DNA of 16,805 bases from CAZRHR01 sp964599915 (GCA_964599915.1 CAZRHR010000059.1:1-16805), one strand, 5' to 3'; positions 8,316 to 15,230 are shown, numbered from the stretch's first letter. A program made the numbers and translations. Notes: generated from the sequence alone by a model not told the origin.

Positions 8316-9278
8316 ATGAAATTTTCTGTTCTCGTTTTTTTAGGAGTTGGACTGGTGGCTGGTATGGGTTGTGTATCTTCTCGCCAATTTAAAGAATTGG
8401 AAGCGCGTAAGTTACAAGCCGATCGAGAGCTAGACAGTTTACGTACCCTCACTACCTTTTTGTCGGCCCGCACTGCAGATCAGGAAGTCGCACTGAATCA
8501 ATGCCAAACCATAAAATCAGGATTAGAAGCAGATACCAATCGCTTAGCCGCCCAAATCCGCAGTTTACGTTCGGGGTATAATGACGCCTTAGCGCAAAAT
8601 GAGTTGCTAGAAGCCAATTACAAGAAATTACAAGCTGGCAGAGAATCAGAAACCTCTGCCTTGATGCGGGAACTTCGGGAAGCCCAAGAGCGTTTGCTGG
8701 CCAAAGAAGATTCGTTGAAAGTTTTAGAAACCACCCTTCAGGACAAAGCAAAACGACTGTCAGAATTGGAAGCCATTTTATCTAAAAAAGATGAAGATGT
8801 ACGTCGATTAAGGGCTGCGGTAGCAGAGGCCTTGCGCGGTTTTGAAGGCAGTGGCCTAACGGTTGAAGAGCGGAACGGGAAAGTGTATGTGTCGCTATCC
8901 GACAAATTAATGTTTGCCACTGGGTCCGATGAAGTAGATGAAAAAGGTCGGCAAGCCTTAATGAAACTTGCAGAAGTGCTTGACCGAAACCCCACCATCG
9001 CCATTACCATCGAAGGCCATACAGACAATATTCCTGTCCGTCCGGGCGGCCGTTTAAAGGACAATTGGGACCTTTCTGTGCTGCGTGCCACCTCTATTAT
9101 TCGAATTCTTCAGAACGCTTCGAAGATTAGCCCAACCCGGTTTACAGCTAGCGGAAGAGCAGAGTTCCTTCCTGTTGTAGGCAATGATTCCCCTGAAGAC
9201 CGCGCCAGAAACCGGAGAACAGAAATTATCCTCACCCCAAGGTTAGATGACCTTTTCCGCATCTTAGAGTCCAATTAA
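8316..9278 (+). CDS. OmpA-family peptidoglycan-binding lipoprotein with long coiled coil
   Basis: Predicted envelope protein of 320 residues linking the outer membrane to peptidoglycan. The N-terminus is a lipoprotein signal (hydrophobic residues 4-15, then GMGC with C19 as the likely lipidated cysteine; M at -2 is not classical). Residues 22-185 are charged and heptad-like (LEARKLQADRELDSL; LMRELREAQERLLAKEDSL), a long coiled coil. The C-terminal OmpA/MotB-like domain (about 190-310) has the expected ligand residues: EGHTDNIPV near 248, NWDLSVLRA near 266 and RARNRRTEI near 300. The frame is open upstream to 8190, but the ATG at 8316 is chosen because it starts directly at the signal peptide and lies behind a -7 element. 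Similar proteins in Bacteroidota are annotated OmpA family or flagellar-motor-like, and no motility genes are nearby. Confidence 0.88.
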   Translation: MKFSVLVFLGVGLVAGMGCVSSRQFKELEARKLQADRELDSLRTLTTFLSARTADQEVALNQCQTIKSGLEADTNRLAAQIRSLRSGYNDALAQNELLEANYKKLQAGRESETSALMRELREAQERLLAKEDSLKVLETTLQDKAKRLSELEAILSKKDEDVRRLRAAVAEALRGFEGSGLTVEERNGKVYVSLSDKLMFATGSDEVDEKGRQALMKLAEVLDRNPTIAITIEGHTDNIPVRPGGRLKDNWDLSVLRATSIIRILQNASKISPTRFTASGRAEFLPVVGNDSPEDRARNRRTEIILTPRLDDLFRILESN

Positions 9279-9293
9279 TTCCGTGGTTCAGCG

Positions 9294-9301
9294 TACCTTT
9301 A
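9294..9301 (+). promoter_or_regulatory. Weak -7-like element (TACCTTTA) directly before the 9306 gene
   Basis: TACCTTTA differs from TAnnTTTG only in the last base and lies five bases before the ATG at 9306, an arrangement resembling the desaturase promoter. It may be chance, since the gene is only 27 bases behind the OmpA-family gene and could simply be cotranscribed. Confidence 0.22.
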
Positions 9302-9305
9302 TCCC

Positions 9306-9671
9306 ATGGATCAACCATTGCTCGAACAGGTAGCCTACCATTTACAACTTCATGGAAAAACCCTTCAGGACCTCGCTTTACAACTCATAGCTGATGAAGT
9401 AACGCGGTTTCCCGTATTCATTTTTTCCCAACCAACCGTTGGTATTGGTGAGTCAATTCCAGATTTACCCGATGCTACAGCTGGGTGGCACATCAAAGTG
9501 ATAACCACGGAACAATTGATTGAAAAGGGCGTTATTCCATTGGAAAAAGCCAAACATTTTGTAGCAAGTTTTAAATCGCCGCAAGATTACATTTGTTTGT
9601 TGCTGATTCCTCATGCTCCACAAAACCCACAATTTATATTTGCCCCTTATGCCGGATACCTCTCCTCGTAA
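9306..9671 (+). CDS. Hypothetical protein (121 aa), unrecognised
   Basis: I do not recognise a family. The 121-residue product is soluble-looking, with no signal peptide or membrane helix. It starts with a helical segment (MDQPLLEQVAYHLQLHGKTLQDLALQL by composition, residues 1-27), followed by alternating beta-like hydrophobic stretches (FPVFIF, YICLLLI, FIFAPYAGYL). It begins 27 bases after the OmpA-family stop, and its 3' end overlaps the next gene by 23 bases, which supports real translation and a three-gene unit. Codon usage resembles its neighbours. A cytoplasmic accessory role is all that can be suggested. Confidence 0.7.
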   Translation: MDQPLLEQVAYHLQLHGKTLQDLALQLIADEVTRFPVFIFSQPTVGIGESIPDLPDATAGWHIKVITTEQLIEKGVIPLEKAKHFVASFKSPQDYICLLLIPHAPQNPQFIFAPYAGYLSS

Positions 9672-10128
9672 TAACCCTTGGAAACTCATCGCTTGGGGTT
9701 GGCTGGCCGGTGCCGGAATCGCCGCGGTATTTGGACTGGTTTTTTTTTCGGGCTTCTTAGGTATTGACCTTTATTCAGGAGATATGGCTCTGATACCACT
9801 CATTGCCATTTTGGGCATGATGGGCATGTTGGTGATGGCCAATTATTTCTGGTGCAAAATTCCCCTTCCCTTAAAAACCTGTCGCCAACTCGGACTTCTT
9901 CTGTTGATTCCATTTCCGATACTTCTGCTGCCACATCCTGAAGTAGGATGGAAAAGCATGTTGCTTTTTATGGAACTAGGCCAAGGCGGAGTTTATTTTG
10001 CTGCCAAACCCGGTCATATGGTCATGGTGGCCTGGCTGATCGCAGCTGTTTTTGTGTATCACCTCGCACCATGGTTTACGCGACGCTTCTTCTTTGAACA
10101 TCTCCCCGATGATTTCCACATTTCCTAA
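9649..10128 (+). CDS. Small integral membrane protein, unrecognised (159 aa, about four TM helices)
   Basis: The predicted inner-membrane protein has hydrophobic helices at roughly residues 12-36 (LIAWGWLAGAGIAAVFGLVF), 44-68 (LIPLIAILGMMGMLVMANYF), 80-95 (LGLLLLIPFPILLLP) and 122-142 (MVMVAWLIAAVFVYHLAPWF). An in-frame ATG at 9613 would add 12 residues deep inside the previous gene. The ATG at 9649 gives a natural hydrophilic N-terminus (MPDTSPRNNPW) and a 23-base overlap with the upstream gene, so I prefer it. No catalytic or transport motif is seen. It ends a probable cotranscribed set with the OmpA-family lipoprotein and the 121-residue protein, so an envelope function is possible. Confidence 0.72.
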   Translation: MPDTSPRNNPWKLIAWGWLAGAGIAAVFGLVFFSGFLGIDLYSGDMALIPLIAILGMMGMLVMANYFWCKIPLPLKTCRQLGLLLLIPFPILLLPHPEVGWKSMLLFMELGQGGVYFAAKPGHMVMVAWLIAAVFVYHLAPWFTRRFFFEHLPDDFHIS

Positions 10129-10335
10129 AACAGTACATTCAGGAAGCTTAAAACCTTCTTTTTTGTCATGGTTTTCCGGCAGTAAATGCCAGAAATAACC
10201 CATCCATGCGTGTAAAGACAACATTGGATTCAGCCCGAAGCTCAAAACCATTTCGCCCTCTCGGTGGATACACCAATGGAATTCACAAGCGAGATGTTCT
10301 AAAATGGTAGGTAGTGTGGGTTGGTTCAGACTCAT
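9976..10335 (-). CDS. Doubtful minus-strand ORF (119 aa) overlapping the membrane-protein gene tail to tail
   Basis: The frame is open from an ATG at 10335 (and in frame from further upstream) to 9976. The part outside the membrane-protein gene (10335-10129) reads like plausible protein (ACEFHWCIHREGEMVLSF) and is rich in C, H and W. The last 50 codons are antisense to a strongly hydrophobic, clearly coding helix of the plus-strand gene, an unusually long overlap for two real genes. No family is recognised. It may be a degraded gene that has lost its stop, or chance. It adjoins the repeat-rich patch, which is where remnants would be expected. Confidence 0.2.
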   Translation of the reverse strand: MSLNQPTLPTILEHLACEFHWCIHREGEMVLSFGLNPMLSLHAWMGYFWHLLPENHDKKEGFKLPECTVLGNVEIIGEMFKEEASRKPWCEVIHKNSCDQPGHHDHMTGFGSKINSALA

Positions 10336-10411
10336 AAGAATAGATGGTCTAGAACTCCACTTCAGATGAATACAGACGTTTATTTTTTGCATACCGAAAG
10401 TTAGCACCGCT

Positions 10412-10696
10412 TTACCTCGTTTGTAGGCATTTAAATGGATACAAACGATTAAAATCGGAACGGTTTTGCTCCTCCAAATCTCGGGCATGAGGGTTTGGGA
10501 AATGTGGGGCTACGCCCACCCCTCCCCGTGGACAATATGCATAAAATTCCCGAGTAAATTCGGCCATGAACCGGTTATAATCGATTAAATTCCAGTAATC
10601 GAAAAGCTGACGCCAGTCGGTGTTTGCCAAAAGCTTAGGTTGGTTTTGTGGAGCGGGAGCGTGATTTTCCGGAAATGAAATGAGAGAAACCGATGA
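10412..10696 (-). pseudogene. Coding-like remnant interrupted by repeat copy 1
   Basis: The minus frame from 10696 to the stop at 10412 is open for 94 codons but has no ATG near its 5' end; a TGA lies immediately upstream. Its first half has protein-like composition (FPENHAPAPQNQP, then LANTDWRQLFDYWNLIDYNR, FMAEFTREF). It then runs straight through repeat copy 1, which is read in frame as YAYCPRGGVGVAPHFPN, and continues to a stop. Possible start codons are a TTG at 10630 and an ATG at 10567. I read it as a gene fragment that the repeat entered without breaking the frame. It could equally be a short real gene or chance. No family is recognised. Confidence 0.3.
10473..10547. repeat. Dispersed GC-rich repeat, copy 1
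   Basis: 75 bases matching copy 2 apart from a two-base indel and a few substitutions near the left end. The core contains GTGGGGCTACGCCCACCCC followed by TCCCCGTGGAC. GGGC-TAC-GCCC can form a short hairpin, and on the minus strand a GGAG tetranucleotide precedes it. Hexamers CTCGGG (10480-10485) and CCCGAG (10549-10554) bracket this copy as inverted repeats. Confidence 0.9.
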
Positions 10697-10721
10697 TCAG
10701 GGTGTCAGAAGGTTATCGCGG

Positions 10722-10798
10722 TCCAAAAATCGTGGGCATGAGTGTTTGGGAAATGTGGGGCTACGCCCACCCCTCCCCGTGGACAATATGCATAAAAT
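10722..10798. repeat. Dispersed GC-rich repeat, copy 2 (ends at assembly gap)
   Basis: 77 bases starting TCCAAAAATCGTGGGCATGA and running into the 100-N gap. Its last 55 bases (10744-10798) are identical to 10493-10547 of copy 1, and its bases 10730-10784 are identical to copy 3. The right-hand extent of the element here is unknown because of the gap. Confidence 0.92.
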
Positions 10799-10898
10799 NN
10801 NNNNNNNNNNNNNNNNNNNNNNNNNNNNNNNNNNNNNNNNNNNNNNNNNNNNNNNNNNNNNNNNNNNNNNNNNNNNNNNNNNNNNNNNNNNNNNNNNN
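10799..10898. other. 100-N scaffold gap between repeat copies
   Basis: Exactly 100 Ns, a conventional placeholder for a gap of unknown size. Both flanks are repeat sequence, so the break was probably caused by the repeat. The true distance, and the number of copies inside, are unknown. Confidence 0.97.
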
Positions 10899-10953
10899 TC
10901 GTGGGCATGAGTGTTTGGGAAATGTGGGGCTACGCCCACCCCTCCCCGTGGAC
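10899..10953. repeat. Dispersed GC-rich repeat, copy 3 (starts at assembly gap)
   Basis: These 55 bases are identical to 10730-10784 of copy 2. The first base after them differs (C instead of A), and the sequence diverges from there into CATTTGTTTGTAAGG. The left boundary is hidden by the gap. Confidence 0.92.
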
Positions 10954-11019
10954 CATTTGTTTGTAAGGTTCGATGCTTTTATGAAATCAAAGAAACCCCT
11001 TCATCTTGTGTATAATTTG

Positions 11020-12588
11020 TCAAAATTGAGCTTGATTGATGAGGGCAACGGTGAAAATACTGAGCAAAAACCAGCCTATAAAACCCTGGAGAATGCAGAT
11101 ATAACGAGCGATACCTTTGGTTGGTATATTTCCGAATCCAAGGGTGGTAAACGCATTTAAACTTAGAGCCGTAGCGTTGGCCACACTGATAAGAAATCCC
11201 AACGTCATTTTTAAAAACGGGAAAAAATACCCCTTTTCATTTTTTGAAATGAAATCTTTAAAATGGCTGAGAAGTTGAGATTTACTGCTTATATCCCAAT
11301 CTGAGGGGAAGAAAAAATAAATGAAACCAAAAATCAAAACGATGTAAAAGGATACCACCAACGCATTGGCCGGATCTGTGCCGAAGTGGGTGTAGTGTTT
11401 CAATAATCGGCTCAAATTCAAATCAAAAAAGGTTTTAAACGACGGGTTCGCTTGATAGACTACATACAATTTTCTATGTTCAATTTCTCGTATTTTAACG
11501 TAGACCTTATTGGCAGATTCAAAATCGCCTACAGATTTGTAAAAATCATATAAGCTTTTGTTTACCCTTAAATAGGTTTTATATCCCACCTCATCTAAGA
11601 TTTGTTCCTTTGTGGTTGCATCATAGAAAGTACCATTGTAAGCAATTCCAAAATTCAAATGGTTTAAGGATTCCAAATTCAAATAACTGGTTTTGTCTAA
11701 ACTGTTATAGTCAAAGGCCAAGTTTTTCATGAAGATATTGCTGTCCAGGAAGAGATAGCCTTTTTCAAATTGAATGGAGGTGTTAGCGTTAAATGTATTG
11801 TTTATCAGTATTACTTTTTCTGAAAACAAGGATAAAACCAAAAAATCATTTCCCGTGTCTATGAAATGGCACCTCTGAACACGGGTTGAGTAGATGTTAT
11901 CTAAATACATATCGATTTTCCCAACCCGGTTGCTATCAAATTCAAACTTAGATTCCTTATGGATATCAATGTTGGTGTTGCAATTCGTTAAATCACATCC
12001 TTTGATTTCGGCTTGAGATTTTTTAAGATATATACTGAAGTCTTTCTCTACACTAGAATGACGAAACATTAAAAAAAAATCTTTTTCCGGCTCAGTACTA
12101 ATAACACTAAACTCCTCGAAGGAACAAGAATCTATCAGAATTGAACCAGACGTTTTTTTACTAAAAGACGGGTCGAAGAAAGTACAATCAAGAACTTGTA
12201 AGGTACCCTTAAAATCCACATTTGAAAAGCGAAGTCCTGAACCAAAGCTGCAGAAACCAAAGATAATCAACTGACTACGAGCCTCAAATCGCCCATCTAT
12301 GCCCTTTTTCGCTCCCCGCTGATTCAGATATTTTGAAAATCCTCCAAAGGCGTGACTGGGGTAATGAAAATCCATGGCGGTATTTATGATTTCCTCCAAT
12401 CCTCCATTCGGCAAATCATTCACAAATTCGATACCAAAATACACCAAGCTATCTTTTTGGCTGAAAAAAATATCTTCAGCTAATTGGGTGTAGGTCATTT
12501 TGCTTTGCCCATGCCCTGGCAGAACCGGAACAAAAACACAGGCGAGGCAAGTGAAAACAATCACAAGGTGGCGCATGGAATGGGGCAT
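11020..12588 (-). CDS. Beta-helix-like exported domain fused to a K+ channel pore (Ion_trans_2-like)
   Basis: The 522-residue protein has three parts. Residues 1-28 look like a signal peptide (RHLVIVFTCLACVFVPVLPGHGQS). Residues of about 110-335 carry loosely repeated strands of the type LQVLDCTFFD, ILIDSCSFEE, AEIKGCDLTN, TRVQRCHFID, VILINNTFNA and LFLDSNIFMK, spaced roughly 20-30 residues apart, as in pentapeptide-like or right-handed beta-helix proteins. A charged linker (YDFYKSVGDFESANKVYVKI) leads to a membrane helix at 409-427, a second hydrophobic stretch near 454-470, the pore helix and filter TTLGFG at 481-486, and a final helix to the C-terminus. The pore fits two-TM potassium channels (TVGYG/TLGFG type). 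Starts at 12663 or 12576 are also possible; 12588 places the signal peptide at the N-terminus. A weak -7-like element (TACATTTA, 12638-12645) lies 50 bases upstream. Low-GC codon use differs from neighbours, and repeat copies flank it. Pentapeptide-repeat/ion-channel fusions are known; the stimulus is not. Confidence 0.8.
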   Translation of the reverse strand: MPHSMRHLVIVFTCLACVFVPVLPGHGQSKMTYTQLAEDIFFSQKDSLVYFGIEFVNDLPNGGLEEIINTAMDFHYPSHAFGGFSKYLNQRGAKKGIDGRFEARSQLIIFGFCSFGSGLRFSNVDFKGTLQVLDCTFFDPSFSKKTSGSILIDSCSFEEFSVISTEPEKDFFLMFRHSSVEKDFSIYLKKSQAEIKGCDLTNCNTNIDIHKESKFEFDSNRVGKIDMYLDNIYSTRVQRCHFIDTGNDFLVLSLFSEKVILINNTFNANTSIQFEKGYLFLDSNIFMKNLAFDYNSLDKTSYLNLESLNHLNFGIAYNGTFYDATTKEQILDEVGYKTYLRVNKSLYDFYKSVGDFESANKVYVKIREIEHRKLYVVYQANPSFKTFFDLNLSRLLKHYTHFGTDPANALVVSFYIVLIFGFIYFFFPSDWDISSKSQLLSHFKDFISKNEKGYFFPFLKMTLGFLISVANATALSLNAFTTLGFGNIPTKGIARYICILQGFIGWFLLSIFTVALINQAQF

Positions 12589-12670
12589 TTGATTTCTAAA
12601 GTGGTTTTTTCTTCCTGATATCCTTAATCTGACCCCATAAATGTATAATAAAATGGATATCATGTAGATG

Positions 12671-12689
12671 TGTTTTGGAAATGTGGGGC
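12671..12689. repeat. Truncated fragment of the dispersed repeat
   Basis: TGTTTTGGAAATGTGGGGC matches the repeat segment TGTTTGGGAAATGTGGGGC with one mismatch over 19 bases, then diverges. It lies just upstream of the beta-helix channel gene, so that gene has repeat sequence on both sides. A short match, but in context probably not chance. Confidence 0.5.
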
Positions 12690-12734
12690 GCAGATATCAG
12701 CAAATGATCAAATCACCAACAGGCATAACCTTTT

Positions 12735-13658
12735 TCAGGGATGTTTAACCCATTCCCCGGCAGAAAAAACATGGCTGTAGCCTCGCTGAGCGAAATAATC
12801 CTTGATATAGGAAGGCTCCGGATGTAAGGCCAGGAAAAAATCTCCGCCCCATGCGCCCATAGATTTTAACACGCCTTCGAAGTCTGGGAATCTTTCCGCA
12901 ATGCGTGGAAGATCTAATTGGTTGGATAGTAGCCTTTCGTGTTCTTCTAATAGGGTCATCCAAGGGGTGATTTCCGGCTGCAAGGAAAGGGAAAGAGAAA
13001 GTTCAGACACTTGTTCCAGCCAGGCAGCACTAGGTGGGTGTTTTCGATAATGTTGAATCCCGCTGCGGGAGTTCATTTTTTGGCCGGAATAGACAAAGTA
13101 TATTTGTTGTAATAATGAATCTGGAATGGCCACGGGCTTTACTTCCGGATCCTGACCGGGCATGCGCCGGTACAACAATGGGCCGTCCATGCCTGCACAG
13201 GCAATATCGTAACCAGAGCCGCCAAAACTAGCTTCCGACAAAGCATAAGGTGACCATTCCATCCATTTGGCAATCAGCGCAATTAACGTACTACTGGACC
13301 CTAAACCCCAGGCGCGATCAAAACTTGCCTTGACTTCTACCCGATGGCCTTTCATCCGGTCTTTTCTTCGTTGGTCCGGGATGGCACGCAAGATTTTTTC
13401 TAGCCATACGGCCGCTTCGGGTTGGTCGGTCTCAACCACCAAGCCGGTGCCGGGATGAATGTGGGCGTGAAACCAAGGGGTGCCATCCGCTTCTTTCGAC
13501 ACCCATAAGGTATGCTGGTCTGCAGAAGGAAACGTATGAAGTACTTGTCCATGGATCAAGGGAAAAGCTAATCCCCAAGCCCCATCTAAAATGGCGTATT
13601 CACCTGAAATTAAAAATTTTCCATTGGCGGTAAACCCCTTTTCAATGGCCTCTGCCAT
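12735..13658 (-). CDS. GYDIA-type GHMP kinase (mevalonate-pathway-associated)
   Basis: Cytoplasmic ATP-dependent small-molecule kinase of the GHMP superfamily, 307 residues. Visible motifs are an N-terminal substrate strand GKFLISGEYAILDG near 13-26 (as in mevalonate and phosphomevalonate kinases), the ATP-binding loop WGLGSSST at about 117-124, and GGSGYDIACA near 146-155, the GYDIA signature naming this bacteroidete family. The third GHMP motif near the C-terminus (SMGAWGGDFFLAL) is present. The in-frame GTG at 13664 directly abuts the HMG-CoA reductase stop; I prefer the ATG at 13658, six bases downstream. Cotranscription with HMG-CoA reductase implies a role in the mevalonate pathway, phosphorylating mevalonate or its phosphate, but the exact substrate cannot be read from the sequence. 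Confidence 0.88.
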   Translation of the reverse strand: MAEAIEKGFTANGKFLISGEYAILDGAWGLAFPLIHGQVLHTFPSADQHTLWVSKEADGTPWFHAHIHPGTGLVVETDQPEAAVWLEKILRAIPDQRRKDRMKGHRVEVKASFDRAWGLGSSSTLIALIAKWMEWSPYALSEASFGGSGYDIACAGMDGPLLYRRMPGQDPEVKPVAIPDSLLQQIYFVYSGQKMNSRSGIQHYRKHPPSAAWLEQVSELSLSLSLQPEITPWMTLLEEHERLLSNQLDLPRIAERFPDFEGVLKSMGAWGGDFFLALHPEPSYIKDYFAQRGYSHVFSAGEWVKHP

Positions 13659-13664
13659 AGCCAC

Positions 13665-15020
13665 TTACTTTTTAGACGGCGCCGTAATAATGGCTTCTCT
13701 TATGCCAATTAAATAAGCGCGCACTGCATTGAAAGAAACTTTGTGGTTTTTGAAATACTGCACCGCAGCTTCTTTTTCGACTTCGGTGGCCTCGAAATGA
13801 TTCAAAATATTCAAAAGGTGCATTTTCATATGTCCTTTTTGAATGCCGGTGGTGGTCAGGGACCGCAAAGCGCCAAAATTGTTGGCCAATCCCATGGTGG
13901 CTGCCACCATCATAAGTTCAGCAGCAGATGGATTACCTAGCATTTCTAAGGCACGACGCACAAGTGGATGTAAACTTGTTAAGCCACCCACAACACCTAA
14001 TGCCATTGGAATCTCCAAAGTGTATTTGAAATGTCCGTTGGCCAACTCCAATTTGGTCAGGCTTTGGTATTTTCCATGACGTGCAGCATGGGTATGGCCG
14101 CAAGCTTCTACTGCCCTAAAGTCATTTCCTGTGGCCAAAACCACCGCATCGATGCCATTAAAAATGCCCTTGTTATGGGTGGTGGCTCTAAAGGTATCTA
14201 ATTCTGCCACCCGTACGGCTTTGGAAAACTTCCACGCAAAGGTATCCGGGTCCAAATCTTCATGAAAACCTAATGCCTCCACCGGACATTCTACCCAAGC
14301 CTCAACAATGCAATCTGGCGTATAATTGGATAAAATAGACATGATAACATGTGGCTTCTTAGATGCGGGAGAAAAGTCTGCTTGAACTTCACACCAATCT
14401 TTGAAAATGCCTGCAAATTCTTCCAAGCATGAATTAATAAAATTCGCACCCATGGAGTCACAGGTGTCAAAGGTGGCTTTGAACTGATAATAGCCAGGTT
14501 CTACATCCGTGCAATCGATTAAAATGATATCACGGATACCACCACCTCGCTTTTGCATATTGGAGGTGATGTGCAAGGTTTCTTGAAAAAATGCTTGGCG
14601 GATTTCTGGAAACTTTTGCTTCAATACCTCGGAGGGACCTTCCCAAATAAAATGAACCTGCCCTACTTTAAGCACATCTTTCACTCGTGCATGAAATCCA
14701 CCCCTTTCTTCCCAAAATTTCGCACTTTTTGAGGCGGCGGCCACCACGGAACTTTCTTCAATAACCATGGGAACCATATATCTTTTGCCATTGAGCATCA
14801 CATTGGGAACAACGCCAAATGGAAAATAGAAATTGGTGAGGGTATTTTCGCTAAACTCATCTAAACGCTGTTGAATCGCAGGTTCGGGATGCCAATACGA
14901 GGTAAATTCACGACGAATCTGGGCAGGGTCTGAAAATAATGCTGATACAGCATCAATTTTTTGATCCTTATTTAGCTTTGAAAATCCGGGTATGGGCTCT
15001 CTTTGGGGATGCTTAGACAT
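13665..15020 (-). CDS. mvaA: Hydroxymethylglutaryl-CoA reductase (class II type)
   Basis: Reduces HMG-CoA to mevalonate (or the reverse in mevalonate catabolism). The 451 residues are close to Pseudomonas mevalonii HMGR (428). Catalytic features are visible: MVIEESSVVAAAS near 85-97 with the catalytic glutamate, CDSMGANFINS near 187-197, THNKGIFNGIDAVVLATGND near 281-300 with K284 and D291, the nucleotide-binding IPMALGVVGG near 337, and the C-terminal histidine in GIQKGHMKMH (H397). The frame is open 42 codons further upstream to 15146, but the ATG at 15020 gives the expected family N-terminus (MSKHPQREPIPGF), so I use it. Databases often call such proteins degradative; the adjacent GHMP kinase argues for biosynthesis of isoprenoid precursors. 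No clear -7 element was found upstream. Confidence 0.94.
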   Translation of the reverse strand: MSKHPQREPIPGFSKLNKDQKIDAVSALFSDPAQIRREFTSYWHPEPAIQQRLDEFSENTLTNFYFPFGVVPNVMLNGKRYMVPMVIEESSVVAAASKSAKFWEERGGFHARVKDVLKVGQVHFIWEGPSEVLKQKFPEIRQAFFQETLHITSNMQKRGGGIRDIILIDCTDVEPGYYQFKATFDTCDSMGANFINSCLEEFAGIFKDWCEVQADFSPASKKPHVIMSILSNYTPDCIVEAWVECPVEALGFHEDLDPDTFAWKFSKAVRVAELDTFRATTHNKGIFNGIDAVVLATGNDFRAVEACGHTHAARHGKYQSLTKLELANGHFKYTLEIPMALGVVGGLTSLHPLVRRALEMLGNPSAAELMMVAATMGLANNFGALRSLTTTGIQKGHMKMHLLNILNHFEATEVEKEAAVQYFKNHKVSFNAVRAYLIGIREAIITAPSKK

Positions 15021-15184
15021 AAATTTCGCGTATTCAGTATATAACCATCTATTGCCTTTTCTGTTCACTCGCCCAAAAAACGACAGGATGTGAAATGCAT
15101 TTGCAATTAACGTGGTTTTCCTTAAACCCTTTCCCTTCCACGTCATTTTTTTTTAACCATATCCTGTTTGTGACGGCCGAAACC

Positions 15185-15192
15185 TAATTTTG
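15185..15192 (+). promoter_or_regulatory. Candidate -7 element (TAATTTTG) for the voltage-gated channel gene
   Basis: TAATTTTG fits TAnnTTTG and ends 38 bases before the ATG at 15231, giving a normal leader. A TTTG at 15167-15170 lies only 14 bases upstream, closer than usual for a -33 element. The AT-rich surroundings make chance matches likely. Confidence 0.35.
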
Positions 15193-15230
15193 GTTGAATT
15201 TTTGAACGTGATTTTATAAAATGAACCCCC

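Larger units (their letters stand above)
10129..11019. other. Repeat-rich accessory intergenic region with no confident gene
   Basis: About 890 bases lie between the convergent membrane-protein and beta-helix channel genes. The region holds three copies of a GC-rich repeat, a 100-N gap, a possible minus-strand ORF at its left end and a minus-strand coding-like remnant at 10412-10696. The stretch 10954-11019 shows nothing recognisable. No transposase, integrase, tRNA or terminator hairpin with a T-run was found. Confidence 0.8.

Noticed and set aside
10473..10953. CRISPR array
   Set aside because: Only three repeat copies, each 55-77 bases, with irregular spacing of about 170-250 bases, no spacer-like units and no cas genes.
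10990..11040. Sigma70-like TTGACA on the minus strand near 11025
   Set aside because: No TATAAT at 16-18 bases, and it lies just after the channel stop with nothing convincing to transcribe; Bacteroidota primary promoters use TAnnTTTG.
10680..11160. Plus-strand ORFs crossing the 100-N gap
   Set aside because: They exist only because Ns are read as open; the parts outside are repeat sequence or antisense to the channel's C-terminus.
15021..15146. 42-residue N-terminal extension of HMG-CoA reductase
   Set aside because: Basic and non-homologous to known class II enzymes; the ATG at 15020 gives the expected N-terminus.
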